Part shown: one piece after another, positions 24,459 through 36,066 of the stretch | Layout: each line of letters opens with the position of its first letter | Numbering within the stretch: position 1 is the first letter of the stretch | Source: Penium margaritaceum | Lineage: Eukaryota; Streptophyta; Zygnematophyceae; Desmidiales; Peniaceae | Assembly (NCBI GenBank): GCA_023375785.1 | Contig: SZWC01000530.1 | Coordinates: 166,014-230,013, forward strand | Length of the DNA stretch: 64,000 nt | Direction of reading: 5' to 3' | The notes under the pieces: model-generated | What the model was told of the DNA's origin: nothing | The model's database searches: none | The model's input: only the letters and a program-made list of their open reading frames with translations | Made by a program: the position numbers and the translations under genes

Positions 24459-24971
24459 TTTGGAGGCATCGCTTGATCCGTGTCACTCTGTCTCATGTAC
24501 TACACCGTTGCTGATTTGGGAGGTAATGTCGATGGCAGAAAATTTACCTCCGGCTTCGTGTGTATGTTGAATGGAGGTGCAGTCAGTTGGGCAAGTCGCA
24601 AGTAGGAATGTGTCTCTCTGTCGACAGCTGAAGCTAAGTACATTGCCTTGGCTGAGGTGTGTAAAGAGATGCAGTGGCTATGAAGCTTGCTATTTGAGAT
24701 GAAGGCACCACAAGCAACGGCGACGGTCATCAAGATTGAAATCATGAGCGTGATTGACATTTCCAAGAATCCCGTCCTGTCCAGGCACACAAAGCACATC
24801 GAAATCCGTTACCACTATGCTCGAGACTTGGTCTACAAACAGACAGTGGAGCTCGAGTATGTCGGTACCAAGCTGAACCGGGCTGACATTCTTACAAAGC
24901 TACTGGACAAGGATCTCCACCAGGCGAGCAGGAAAGGTATCGGCATGGTCAACGCCAGTGATGACGAATGA
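24459..24971 (+). pseudogene. copia C RNase H relic
   Basis: Follows the connection VSRFVADPGPLHWQAVKRI. It shows a GGNVDGRKFTSGFVCML segment, an AEAKYIALAE segment and the KHIEIRYHYARDLV and NRADILTKLLDKD end motifs. The pol end is followed within 40 bases by the polypurine tract. Confidence 0.85.
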
Positions 24972-24992
24972 TGATGGTCACTAACGCAAGGT

Positions 24993-25006
24993 GCAAGGGA
25001 GAGATT
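24993..25006 (+). promoter_or_regulatory. polypurine tract, copia C
   Basis: GCAAGGGAGAGATT immediately precedes the 3' LTR start. Confidence 0.65.
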
Positions 25007-25660
25007 CGTTGGATGATTTTGCCCCTTGCTCAGTGTTGTAGGATGGATCAGGAATTCTCTGCCCCTTGTGGAGGTATGACCCTTGGATCCGTTGTAGAGT
25101 GACTCAACTATGCTCTGTATCATGTGAGATATGACCTGTGAGTACACCATGTGGGTGGGTAGTTAACTTAGCAAATTTGTTGTTTTGGCCAAGTGAGAGG
25201 TCATGAGTTTGATCATGGCCCCATGCACATCTTGTTTGTTATGGAAGCTTCCAAGAAAGAAAGTCCATAGCTTCTTGGAAGCTACATGGTTGGTCTGTCA
25301 CCTTGACACTAGGATGTTGATGTGTCAAGCCCAGAGCGCAAGTCTATTGGTGATGTGGCAGGATCAGGCCACTCCCCAGGAATGTGCTTTTGAATTCTAG
25401 GATTGGACAGACAGCTATAAAAGGACTTGTCTTGCATGCTTGTCAATTAATCCTTGCTTGATTCTCTCTTGCGTATTGACGACTTGAGCTCTTCTTGAGA
25501 TGTAATGCTAAGGCGTTAGTACTCTTGAAGGTGAAGTGTATGCCTGATTAATTTTGGGGTGCATGAAAAATTTCAACGAAGGAAGAAGGTTTAAAAATCT
25601 TTTTGAGCTTTTTCGGTTTTGCGGCTTCTGTGCCAGAGGTGGTTAGCTCAGTAGCTAACA
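25007..25660 (+). repeat. 3' LTR, copia family C
   Basis: 654 bp ending CTAACA and followed by the duplication GTTTG. A TATA-like box (GCTATAAAAGG) at about 25411-25421 lies about 240 bases before the end, a normal place for an LTR promoter. Confidence 0.88.
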
Positions 25661-25665
25661 GTTTG

Positions 25666-27043
25666 GTGGGTGGGATGAAGGGAAGCGGACCTTAGGGGTT
25701 GTTTGGGGGTGCTTGTGGGGCATGCGGGCAGGCCTGCTGTGCCGAATTGGTGTCTTTGTGTGCCATTGGGCCTGGTGGATCCGCCCAAACAGAGGCGTGG
25801 ACTGGGTTTGTGGTGGCGTTGCTGCGCCGACGGGTTGCGCGAGATGTAGCAGACTGGCGGTGCGGGTTGGTAGGATTTTGATGAATAGTGCGAGCGATGA
25901 GATCTTGGACATTGACAATAAGGGAATCGCTAGGGAGGCAAAGTAAGATCGGGACCTGGGCTGTGTCTTGACCTTTCATGAGTTCGTCGATGTGGATGGG
26001 GGACACGGTGATGTGCTCTGCAAGCTTGGTCAGTGTGCGGCCGTGGGCATTGTGGGAGTGGAGGCAAAGACAGACCAGAATTCTGTCTTTTTCCCTCCAC
26101 TCGTGAGGACAATCCCTACCTCTGTTTTGAGGTGGTCGATGGGCCAACACGCTTTAAACTCATTCACTGCAGACCCAGAAAAGCAATAGTACAAGTTCAG
26201 CAGGGTGGTATTGGATGTGTGGAAAAGAATGGGGGGGGGAGGGGGGGGAGGGGGCTCACGGTCCCTTCACCCCACCCACTTCATCTATGGTGCTGTTGCT
26301 CAGATTGGATGGACGGCGGCGTTCATTGATGAGGAGCAGGTGTGTGCCGGTCCGGTGATTCTGTCCACAGAATTCACATGCATAGATCAACACACTGACA
26401 AAGATGGGTTTGGCCGTCGGAGCGTATCTGATTGACGCAGTCACGGTCTTTGTCATGGGGGACCGCAATGGCTTTCAGCATGCCGTTGCGTGCACCAGTG
26501 AGAGGATCTTCAAAATGATGAAGGTATACCAGTTGCTTCAAAAAGGGATGGTTGGATGGCGGGATGATGAGCTCTGTGAACAGAGTCACGAATTTGTCCA
26601 TGGTGTAGTTATCGGGTTTGTGACGGCTGAAAATGGTCACAGTAGAGGGGTGACAAGACAAGTGGTCCTTGTACTCCAGGCTGGATTGGTGCACGCCGTT
26701 GATGAGGACTGGGGTGCCCTTGTCATTGGGGGTGTGGAAGGGGAGCGAGCGCATTGCCCGTGCGATGCTGGAGTCATTGGCTTCTGTAAGGATCAGAAGG
26801 TCCCTGCCATATTTCTTGCCATTGCGAAAGATGCTATCGGTGCGTTGTGTGACAATCTAAATTGAAAGAGTCAGTGGAGAAGGTTTTCTCCGCTAAAAGC
26901 TTGCAAAGGAAGGCGTTGTTTACTGCTGTGTGCAGGTGGGCCATGTCTTCCGGGATCAGCAGGTAGATGAGGTGGCCTGCTGCTGTGTCATTGACTGCGC
27001 AGGCTTCAAGAAAGGCTGTGGCATCCACCACTGATCTGTTCAA
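25666..27043 (-). pseudogene. probable LINE ORF1
   Basis: Minus-strand open segments at 27043-26834, 26754-26374, 26150-25692 and 25918-25666. The first reads VVDATAFLEACAVNDTAAG and is well formed. Later parts become Pro/Ala/His-rich. The position before the ORF2 half and the same strand and base composition make ORF1 likely. I could not see a clear RNA-binding domain or zinc knuckle. Several frame changes are present. Confidence 0.5.
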
Positions 27044-27999
27044 TGCGTCCTACTCTTGACAACGGATCTTTGCTGCTCGTGACAATAGTCCTCTGCTGCT
27101 TTTCAAGACCTAGAGGATGTCTCCCGCCTGCTGGCACCCCACAGCACGACCATGCAAGTGGCCGATGCTGCCACCTGCAGGATTGACGGCACCAGCCCAG
27201 ATTCACAGTGAGCCTCGTCCTCGCCACTCGCGGTACGACAAATTCACCAACAAATCCACAGCCAACGCAACAAAGTCGCCACCAAACCAATGCCCAACCT
27301 CCAATCCACATTGCAGGACCACCAAAAACCAGCATCAGCCCACTTTCCCCGGTACGTGCATTTTTTTTCTTCTCTGCATTTTCATCATCGCAACCCCCCA
27401 CCCTCCCCCACACACCTGCTCTCTCCCTACACCCGCAGCACCTTACAGCAACGCAAATCTAGGGCATGCTATCCGCACCACCCTAGTGCTAAACCGAAGC
27501 TCATGGCTCCCAGTGCTAACAATATTTGCATCCCTCAGAGAAACACCCAGGCAACCCCACAAAAAACCACGTGCCCATCACAAACCTGCACCAAAACTCA
27601 TCCCCACTGCACGCAAAATCTTCAGCTCGCGGCTGAGACGAAAGCTCAGCCGCTGCTCCAGAAAAAGGTACACCACCACTCCCCTTCGCACTCCAGACGG
27701 GACTCCCTGCTGTGCTACACCTCCCCCATCACCCCGCACAACGACTCCAACAACCGCGTTCTCAACGGACCTGCCAGTCCCACGGCCTCTGCCAAAGGAC
27801 CCGTCACACCATTCCAAAGCAGCCGGAGACCTCTCCCCACCCGGCGGATGAGCCTCCACATCAGAGCCACTCCACACCCCAATCCTGCACTCTCCCAGTG
27901 CTCCCACGCTCTATCAACTCCCAGAAGTCTCCACAAGTCCTGATACATCAGCCTCAACCTGCCCTACGTGGCACAGACCCCCTCAGCAAACCTTATCAT

Positions 28000-28308
28000 C
28001 ACAATATGGGTGAGACCTGCGCTCTGGCAAGCGTAACTTGGGCTACGCTTGGCCTAATCGCGCTCGGTTTGGTGCGTTGGAGAGCTCATGAATAGCCCTA
28101 TAAATGTTGAGATTGTGTCCATATATAAAAATAGCACAAAATTTGGTTATTCACTTTGCAACGCTGAGTGTCTCTAGATTCCTGCTCACATAGCGTGAGG
28201 CGACCAGAAAGCTCACGATCAGTCTCAGATTCTTCCAAAAGGAAAAGTTGAACCATAAGATACGGGTTCAACAAAGTCGTGACTGCCACCACGCAGATTT
28301 CCGGCACA
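28000..28308 (+). repeat. short solo LTR, copia family A-like
   Basis: It aligns with the last part of the family A LTRs, including the hairpin (28193-28218) and the ends TTCCGGCACA versus TTCCGACA. It is flanked by ATCAT at 27995-27999 and 28309-28313, a fitting 5-bp target duplication. No primer site or gag follows, so it is a solo LTR. It is much shorter than the LTRs of copy 1. Confidence 0.7.
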
Positions 28309-28793
28309 ATCATCCACCATTGTTGACTTCCCTGCTCAACACCAGAAATCACCTGGTCATTTGCAACACTCTCAGGAACCTGCGTCCAACAGTGTTATTC
28401 CTTCACCACCCTCACCGCCATGAACACCTGCATTCGGTGACTGGAAACTGTTTAGAAGGCAAAGAGAAAACACTGGAATCAGACGCTACCTTTCTCCTTG
28501 CTCGTCGGGCTCGAGCCAACAGGTGGAACAAGCCACTCCAGCCATGGTCTGTCTTCCCTACACAAAAGCATCTGACAGCTTCACCTCCTCACAAGGACAC
28601 AGAAGACCAGCTGTGCCAGAGAATCTTCTGTGAGCAGTTTCTTTGCAATGCTCTCCTTCCAAGCACCTCACCACCACAGTTGCACTCACCTTCATCTCAC
28701 CACCCTGAAATGGCTCAGCAGGGTCCTCAACTCCCCATGCTGGCTGAGTACGGTAAAAATGCTGTCATATGGATCGACATTTTCCTCTCTTGA
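28248..28793 (+). CDS. hypothetical 182-codon frame
   Basis: Uninterrupted plus-strand frame, His/Pro/Leu-rich at the start with a more balanced second half (EDQLCQRIFCEQFLCNALL). It starts inside the solo LTR, so at least the start is not original. No family recognised. It may be part of the CA-rich possibly LINE-related stretch. Confidence 0.2.
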   Translation: MNHKIRVQQSRDCHHADFRHNHPPLLTSLLNTRNHLVICNTLRNLRPTVLFLHHPHRHEHLHSVTGNCLEGKEKTLESDATFLLARRARANRWNKPLQPWSVFPTQKHLTASPPHKDTEDQLCQRIFCEQFLCNALLPSTSPPQLHSPSSHHPEMAQQGPQLPMLAEYGKNAVIWIDIFLS

Positions 28794-29970
28794 GCAAGAC
28801 ACTGGGCAATTCAATCAGAGTATCGTGCCAAAATCTTCCTCCTCAGTTGACACAAACACTGGTACCAAACAGAGACATATCCACACCACTATCACCAAAC
28901 ACTCAGGAACATCTGTGTGCATCTCCGGCCACTCATTGATGACTCATATTTCCAACTTCTATAGAAGGCACACACAGGCCCACTTCTATCGCACAACATT
29001 CTCAAGCAGGAATGGTTGAAGAACTGGATCAAACCACCTTTCAAAAACATACCATTCTTCCTCGCCTTCGTGGAAGAATCAATCCTCTGTCTGCCTTCAC
29101 CACAAAGGAAAACCCTGAGACTGCGGACACTGGGTCGCCCAGATCTATGATCTCTTCTTCCCTGAGTTATCCCATGGCATTGGTGTGACAGATGCTGTCC
29201 TTGGCCCTGCTTTCTACATTGGTCCCTCTATCACCAATGCAGAAAGGCACCGTTGATATGCAGATGTCAATAAAAAATCCCATTCACAGTTCAGTACAGT
29301 CATGCATGCAAGTCGTCATAGCCTGCTGAACAACCACCCTGAAGACCTGAGCGCTATGTAGCATAACATACTGTTTTCCTGCGGAGTTGCTCCTCCAACC
29401 GAGGACAAAAAGAGAAAATACTATCACAGGTAAACAAGTCATTACCCCCTCTGTCAGCTTCAAGGAGGATGCCGAGAATATAAATCTGACAGAGAGAGAA
29501 CTCTCCTTGGAATATTCCGAGCCTTGAATGATGGTTCAGATCCTAGACAGAACCACCTTGACCAAAACGGCTACTCTGTCGCTCAACCGTTGGCTCAATA
29601 GTGAAATTATCCCCTCATAAAGTGACTTCTATCACTCCTAGTACTCCTATTCAATCTCAAGCCCTTGCTCTGGCATCCGTTCGCTCCTTCATCCTCATTC
29701 CTCCACTCAGCTCTGCTTAACACACCAAGATTCTCCCTCCTGCTTTAGCATTCTCTCAGTGTGCTTTTGTCTACTCTCCACTCTGACGCTTTACCTCAAT
29801 CCATGTTTGCCTTTCCGCCTCATTTTCTGACAAAATCCCTACTCTCGCACTCAGCTCTTCACTTTCATCATGCTCCTGAGCCTCCACTCGTTCTGTTGCT
29901 TGGGTTAGCTTCTACCATCACTCACTCCACTCGTCTACTTGTTCTGACAGTTTCATCTCCCATATGACTA

Positions 29971-30369
29971 CTGAAACCATTGCAACCTTAGTCGCAGGAA
30001 TTGTTTTGGCTTTGGCTACCAATGCAGTGTTTGAGTAAAAAGAACATGCACAAGTTTGTTGTAGAAATTTGTCAGGTGGCATCTAGAACTTGCTGAAGGT
30101 GACTTCCCCAGCGTGTCACTCAAGGCACAATAGTCATGACAAACTCATGTAGGGAGAATCAACATTTTCAAGTCTTTGGAGGCCCACTTCTATTTTCATC
30201 TCGCTCCCTCCTTGATTTCCAAACTTGTGAGTTTGCATGAGTTTTTGTAAAAGAAACCCAAAGTTTGCACGATGCAAATTTCAGTTTACTCTTTGACGTG
30301 ATGGAGTGAAATTTTCATGTGTGGAGTACGTATGGTAATTTTGTGCCATCCCCTTTTCATTTATCTTGT
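29971..30369. other. unassigned AT-rich DNA
   Basis: No gene, repeat array or element end seen. Confidence 0.5.
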
Positions 30370-30705
30370 GATCTCCCCTTGTCCTCGCTCTCCCTCACTG
30401 GCAACAAGGAGCAAGCGAGGACAGGTGCGTGAGGTCACTGGCCTCGCCCTCAAAGCCCTCACAACTCCTTGCTCTTCAGTGGAGCCACCATTTTGATGGA
30501 AGGCTGGTGGTTGGTGGGTAGGTGGTTGGCCGGTCACCTGACCAGCCATCGGCCATCAAGCTGACTGCATGCAATCTAGCCGGCAGCTTGTAAATTGCTT
30601 TCTGTCAGCCAGCACTCTCTGTGAAAAGGGTTGGCCGCTCACGAGCCCCTAGCTTTTGCAAGGTGGGAGGGCCAGTATTGCCCCTTGCTACATTAGCTGA
30701 AGTGG
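30370..30705 (+). repeat. dispersed ~330-bp repeat, copy 1
   Basis: Shares order and sequence with 38870-39165 and 54755-55065: a CTTGCTCTCA-like start, a GC-rich middle with many GGCTGG/CCAGCC words, CGCTTTTGC-AGGTGGGAGG near the end, and a final GCTACATT. No coding content. It may be a non-autonomous element or part of an LTR. Confidence 0.65.
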
Positions 30706-31040
30706 AATAGGAAGGACTGTCTAGGTTCATACGATGAAATCAGTACAGCGGGAAACATCTCACTAGAATTTGACCAATGATAATGACATAGTTGTGAGGT
30801 TGCGTTGTGACAGAAACCCTGAGGGAGTTTACTTGCAGGTCAGGTTTTGAGACTGACCATTCCTTTTGAGGGAAGGAATGATCACTTTTCTGAAAACTAA
30901 CATGGAATATTTGCAACAATGATGTTATTTTCTTAGATTTCTACGACACAAACATGTTTGACACTACATATCAATATGCATCAACATGTTTGACAATGCT
31001 GACTTTTCTAGATGAAAAATCTTCTTGTGACCAGTCAGTG
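30706..31040. other. unassigned DNA left of copia D
   Basis: No gene recognised. The true left end of the copia D LTR may lie here. Confidence 0.4.
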
Positions 31041-31610
31041 GTGTCAATGCTCGTGAAGATCCCTGAATTTGACTCAGCTAGCGTTGGAGCACCGCTGTGC
31101 GGTAGCCCCACCCACCTTCTTATGCCAGACAGCTGCCACGACATCCTGGGTGCTTGCTAGGGTACTCCGTAGTTCTTGTGCAGTCGCTAGATTTTCTTCG
31201 GTGGACTGGCTCTTGATCCTAATGTGTACGCTTTGCATTATGTGTCCACCAATAAATGCCGGACCTGTTCATTTGAATAGTCCTAGCATCTGGCTTGAGA
31301 TTTTGCATCTTTTGGTTCAAGACGTGTTACATTTGGATGCTCCTGTGCATAATTATAACCAAAACAATGGATGTGGGCTGGTTTCAGGTCAAAATGACAC
31401 TGTTTCATACGCCACCTGCCGCGTCCTGCTCCAAGTATTATTCTTGTGTGCTTGTCATTTCTTTGTTGTTCTCTGCATAACTAATATTTTGGAGCTTATG
31501 AGAATTTGGGCATCCCTCTAGCCTAACCCTTATAGTTTCTTGTCCCTACGTGCTTGATGTTGTATAAGCTGACTGGATAGTTTCACCACACTAGCGGCAG
31601 CAACAGAAGT
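31041..31610 (+). repeat. 5' LTR region, copia D
   Basis: 31041-31267 aligns with 38216-38442. A second match (31575-31610 with 38500-38535) suggests the LTR reaches to about 31610. Confidence 0.6.
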
Positions 31611-32170
31611 GAGAATCAATGCAACAGTTGTAACTTGGTGCCTGTCGGAGAAAATTTTGGCAGCAATGATGTTGTCCAGACATAAGCAACAGCGGCATCA
31701 CCAAACAACCGCTAGAGTAGGGAGAAAAACTAGTAATAGTGGCATGATTTACTACTACCACCATAGCAGCAGCAACAGCAATAGTGATGAGCTATAGTAG
31801 TCATACTGAGTAGCAATGGTAGCATCGGATAGCAGCAGTAGCTTGTCTTGTTACAACCTGGGGCACAACAAAGGAAGGAGAAGCAAATTGTCAAAGAAGC
31901 TCTCGGCGGTGGCTACAAGCAGCGACAGTGAGTAGTAGCAGCCACAAACAGAAATAGCAGCACATTGGCAGAAGCAAAGGTGGCAGTAGCACATCAGGAT
32001 CATTGCAGCTGTTGTAGCGCCGATGGCAACAGCAACAATAGAAGCACAACGGATCGACAGTGGCTATAGCAACACAATAGGAGCAGTGGCTACACCAGCG
32101 CAACAATAATAGCAGCAGCTATAACAGTAATAGTGGCACAACAGTAGCACATGTGGTAGTTGTCTTGCCT
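31590..32170. repeat. degenerate trinucleotide-rich tract (AGC/AGT)
   Basis: Long run dominated by AGC, AGT, ACA and their permutations (for example AGCAGCAGCAACAGCAATAG). It is not a clean array. It lies between the LTR end and the gag-like part of copia D. Confidence 0.7.
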
Positions 32171-34180
32171 AGCATAGAAGCTACACAACACTACTGCATG
32201 GCAATGTTCTGCCGTTGTGTAGCTACTGTGAAACACCTACACAGCCACGATCAGGGGATGACGAGGTTACCCCCCCTCGTATGTGGAGTCAGCAAGAGTC
32301 ACAAAGAAAAATGCTGGCATGAAATACGCAAGTGTAAAAACGGATGGTGCAATGCTCTTTAATGATGTCATCATCAATAGTACTGAATTCAACAAATGTT
32401 GCGTCAAATCATCATTTTTCCAGCATTTCAACTTCTCAAGAAATGCTTTTGGTTTCTTCCTTGCACAGTTTTGACATTCTGATCCATACTTAGCCACACC
32501 CATGGCATCAGTCCATGGTTTCAATCAGTTGTGATTGATGGGATTTTTTGGACTCAGGATGAGATGCGCTTCCAGTAGTTGCTTGACGCATTATAGGAGA
32601 TCGCAGGGTTACTAAGGGGGCATTCAGGGGCTTCACAACATACACCAAAAGGACCAGCCGGAGCTACATCATCCGTTCAGTAATGTATGCCCTACTTAGT
32701 GTCGCGACCTCAACATCCCTCATCACAGGTTGACACCTGGGACAAGGAGATGAACGATGACACACATGAGGACAAGATTCTTGTCCATGAGGAGCACAAT
32801 TGCTAGCTTCGTCTAGGATCACAGCTTCTCACCTTGCCACCTTTGCACCATCAGGATCAGCCACGTTCAGCAGCTTTTACCTTTGGTGGTGTTTCTCTTA
32901 CTGGTGGTCTCCCAGTACCTTACCCACCATCTCCTAAGCCTCAGGTTGCCCTTCCTACAGAGCGGTGACCAAAGGAATTTGAGACACCTCTACCTCACTA
33001 TGATAGTGACAAGGGCTCCGACTGCTAGTAGACCCTGCTTCAGTTGTGGGCCGACTCTGAGAGCGTTTGGCCCTACTACTACATCCAATAGCAGACCTAC
33101 CACGCTCACCAGGTCCAGAAAATAGTGAGAGGGATGCACAGTCTGCTCTATGCTATGCCCCGGGAGACTTCGGTTGAATTCTGACCCTTTTTGGATAAGG
33201 CCGGGACTAGGACCATAGCAGACCCCTGCCAAGGCAAGGAGTGGCCTTGGCACCTCTTGTTGTTGAGACTCACGCCAAGAGGAAGGCTTGATTCCGTGAG
33301 TTCCACTCCCTCCGCCAGGGTCTCACAGAGCTTGCGGCAGACTACTGGAGGTGCACCATGTGCCTTCACATACGCCTTGGTACTTGTGGCAGGACCCAGT
33401 TGTGGGCATTCGACACCATCATGATGGGGGAACACTTGGACTACGTGAAGCTCTTCATGGACTTTGATCATGATCATGGAGCTTTGTCAGCTACTAGAGC
33501 TTTGCACTGAGAGAGGTGTGAGTGTGCTGTCACAACTAGATGCTCTGAAAAAAAGCTTTTCATACTATGTCTGTTGCCTGTGATGATGCTTGTGGAGGAC
33601 CTCAGTTAGCTTGTGATGAATATGGACCAGATGGTATCGAGTTGTTTGACGAGTTACAGGTCCATGCTATTTTTCACTGTCAAGAGTCCTCTGCTAAGCA
33701 TCTAGCAGAAACACATTGTTTTGTGGCATGCTTTTCAGTGTCAAAGACTGGTCGTAAGCCGAGTGCCACGTGGAACATTAGCTCCATTAGCTTAGTGCCA
33801 CCCATCACCTGTCATTGTAGAGATTTCATCGTGCTCAGCCATGTTGCATCCATTTGGTTAGTTAGCACAGGATCTGGCTAGTCTTTGGCTGTCCAGGGAG
33901 TTGGCATAGTGCAGTTTGATGGCCGTCTGGCCCCTTGTACATTTCCAATGTGCTCTTTTCCCCTGCTCTTCACCTCAGCCTGTTCTCTTTTCATGCATGC
34001 ACAAGGAAGGGTCTCACTATTGAACACTCTGATGACTCATCCACAATGATTATTCTTGAATCCCGTACCATTGTTCTTTGTGCCTTTATTATTGATAACC
34101 TACATTATGTGTCTCATGTCATTCCATCTACTTCTTCTCCCTCTCGCTCTTCTGTGTGTTGTGTTTTTCACTAGAGTTAT
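32171..34180 (+). pseudogene. copia D gag/protease region, mostly unrecognisable
   Basis: Located where gag and protease should be. The plus strand has scattered open stretches (for example 33130-33500, with REFHSLRQGLTELAADYW-like sequence). I could not place a zinc knuckle or a protease motif. The call rests on position. Confidence 0.35.
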
Positions 34181-34199
34181 CTCCCCTAAGCAAAAGCTC

Positions 34200-34900
34200 T
34201 TCTTGCATTGCTGCCTCTTCCATGAGAGTTTAGAAACTGTGTCCAAGCTCATTTGGAATCAGCCAGCCCTCGATCTTTATGTGGTTTCCTTCAACAAGCC
34301 ACCCAACACCAACTATTGTTTCTGTGTCCATGGTAAGATGGATCGTTGCTCTAGCCATGACTTCACTTCTCGGACACAGTGTACACTAGAGTTGGTCCCC
34401 TTGGACCTCATCGGTTCCCTCCCAGTCAAGTTTATGTCAGATCCGGGTACATTTGTTCTTACCCGGATGCAGTGGGTCTATATCCTCCACCACAAGAGCG
34501 ATGCCGCCCAGGCGGTCAACCAGTGGCTGGTCATGGATGAGCGCCAGTCTCTAACACCCTTCACATGTTCCGCTCCGATCATGGTGGTGAATTCTCAAGC
34601 TAGATGGACACATTCTTTTCTGAGCATCACAGCTCTCTGTTCCTACTCCACCGCAGCATCACGGTACGTCTGAGTGTTGGAACTTCACCATGGAGGATGT
34701 GGTCCGTGCCATGTGGTCTGAGTGCGATATCCCGAATCTTGTCCACTTTAGAGCTTCTCCTACATGACATGGGCCTAGAATCGCCTGTCAATGGTCATTT
34801 CCCTGACCATGTCCTACCGTACAAGCCGCGGTTCAGTCATCGAGCCGATCTCTATCTCACTCACATTTGGGGGTCTCTAGCCTGCTCCTAGTACACCGAG
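34200..34900 (+). pseudogene. copia D integrase relic
   Basis: Shows the pre-integrase H-G-K-M-D-R-C-S-S-H-D-F part, then TLELVPLDLIGSLPVKF (normal pattern L-E-L-V-H-x-D-L-x-G-P) and HHKSDAAQAVNQWL (normal K-S-D-A-x-x-x-x). Later VVRAMWSECDIPN resembles the V-R-A-M-L motif at the core end. It is a fossil. Confidence 0.75.
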
Positions 34901-35850
34901 GGCTAGCAAGGGTCCAAGGTCTCACCTCGGGGACACATGTATGCCTTCCTTGATGACCTGGCACTTTTGGAACCCTGCTCTCCATCACATTGTTGAGTCT
35001 TGGGATGCTCTCCTATGTGAGGCTCTTACCTAAACATGTCCAGCATTCTGGGCATAAAAAAGGATTCCACCTGTGTGGCTTCCCATTGGGTGGAGGATTC
35101 TATTCAAATTGATCAGTCCATCCAGGTTTATGGACATGAGAGTGTTAGAAAGTGAAGAAACTGGGTTGCTTGATAAAAATTATGTGATACCACAGATGCA
35201 TAGAGTATGTTTCACAGGTTCCAAAACATTTTGTGAAACTCAATCCACAGTCTGTTTGAGTGAGATTTGGTGTTTCAAAGTTTGAAGATCATGGGTCGGG
35301 TTCAAGTGGCGACGAGAGCACTTTCAGCACAGAAGGCGGCCAGAATCATTGAACAGGACAGATGAGAGCAGCCTTCAAGGAGAAATTATGGCTGGAGGCC
35401 CTCCAAGAGACTTCAAGGAAGGATTTTTTAAAGATTTTTGGCCATGCAGGGCATGGGAGACATAATTCTCATGCATGACAATGTGACTGTCGCTCATCCC
35501 GTTAGGCTAGGAGTGTGCTGGCCATCTTTGACAAATTTCATCTCAGTACTCCCTTGGAAAACTGAGTCATACAAGGGCTTATTAGAAAACAGTGATGATG
35601 TAATTTCTCAATCAAGTGTCAACTTGGAAATTTGCATTCTTTGCATTCCTATTTTTCTTCCATACATTCTGTCTGTGTAACCTGCAACTCCCTCTCACAA
35701 ACACTTTTTCCTGCCTAGGCGGCTCTTAGTGAGGTTGATCACCTCCATGAGGTCTACCCAATTTTCCATCACGGGCCTCCTCAAAATTGGTCCAGTCTCC
35801 TACTGCTGACCATCCATCCATCTTCGTTGGGTCAGCTTGACTCGTCGGTT

Positions 35851-36066
35851 CCCTCTAGCACACCTAATCACATGCTAGTGTCAAGCTCCTTTGGCACACC
35901 TGATCCCTTGCCAGTGCCAGTCCCCTTTGGCAAACCTAACGTAGTATTAGCATCATTCCCCTCCAACACACCTGATCTAGTGCCTGTGTCCATTCCCTTT
36001 GGAACTCTTCATCCTGCGTTGGTGGCAGCATCTCCAGTCACGCTTACTCCTCTGCCTGCACATACT
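35851..36066 (+). repeat. 36-bp in-frame repeat (12 residues), six units
   Basis: Six units of 36 bp start at 35851, 35887, 35923, 35959, 35995 and 36031. The encoded 12-residue units follow the pattern P-F-G-T-P-x-x-x-P-V-x-x (for example SFGTPDPLPVPV, PSNTPDLVPVSI). They lie in the linker between integrase and reverse transcriptase of copia D. Confidence 0.8.

Larger units (their letters stand above)
21052..25660 (+). mobile_element. Ty1/copia LTR retrotransposon, family C (fossil)
   Basis: A 3' LTR (25007-25660) and a 5' LTR remnant (21052 to about 21225) share the same start region. Between them are a gag zinc knuckle, protease, integrase, reverse transcriptase and RNase H parts. A 5-bp target duplication GTTTG lies at 21047-21051 and 25661-25665. 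It is nested in the LINE and therefore younger than it. Coding parts are long but broken several times. The family is distinct from A and B by sequence. Confidence 0.9.
15446..27060 (-). mobile_element. L1-type LINE, split by a copia insertion
   Basis: Read on the minus strand: probable ORF1 (27043-25666), interrupted by the copia element at 21052-25660, then a linker ORF (20620-19739), an AP-type endonuclease (19560-19000), a reverse transcriptase (about 18200-17400), a C-terminal zinc-binding part (16543-15869) and an A-rich 3' end at 15446. The order is that of plant L1-type LINEs. The ORFs carry many stops and shifts, so the copy is old. The junction GTTTG on both sides of the copia element shows that the two LINE parts were once joined. 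Target duplications of the LINE itself were not found. Confidence 0.8.
27061..29970 (+). other. CA-rich plus-strand stretch, possibly LINE-related
   Basis: The base composition flips at about 27060, so that the plus strand now resembles the LINE sense strand. Long frames are open at 27117-27851, 27290-27943 and 28248-28793. A short piece of 27208-27462 (SPTNPQPTQQSRH) resembles a piece of the minus-strand ORF1 (NPTNPHRQSATSRA). It could be a second LINE copy in inverted, head-to-head position. Motifs of RT or endonuclease were not found. The solo LTR at 28000-28308 interrupts it. Confidence 0.35.

Noticed and set aside
25641-25660. tRNA-like GGTTAGCTCAGTAGC at the end of the copia C LTR
   Set aside because: It resembles an A box, but there is no B box at the right distance and the sequence ends as the LTR end (CTAACA).
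27117-27851. 244-codon proline-rich protein gene
   Set aside because: Two overlapping frames of similar length in C-rich sequence with few stop codons, no clear start and no recognisable domain. Kept only as part of a possible LINE piece.
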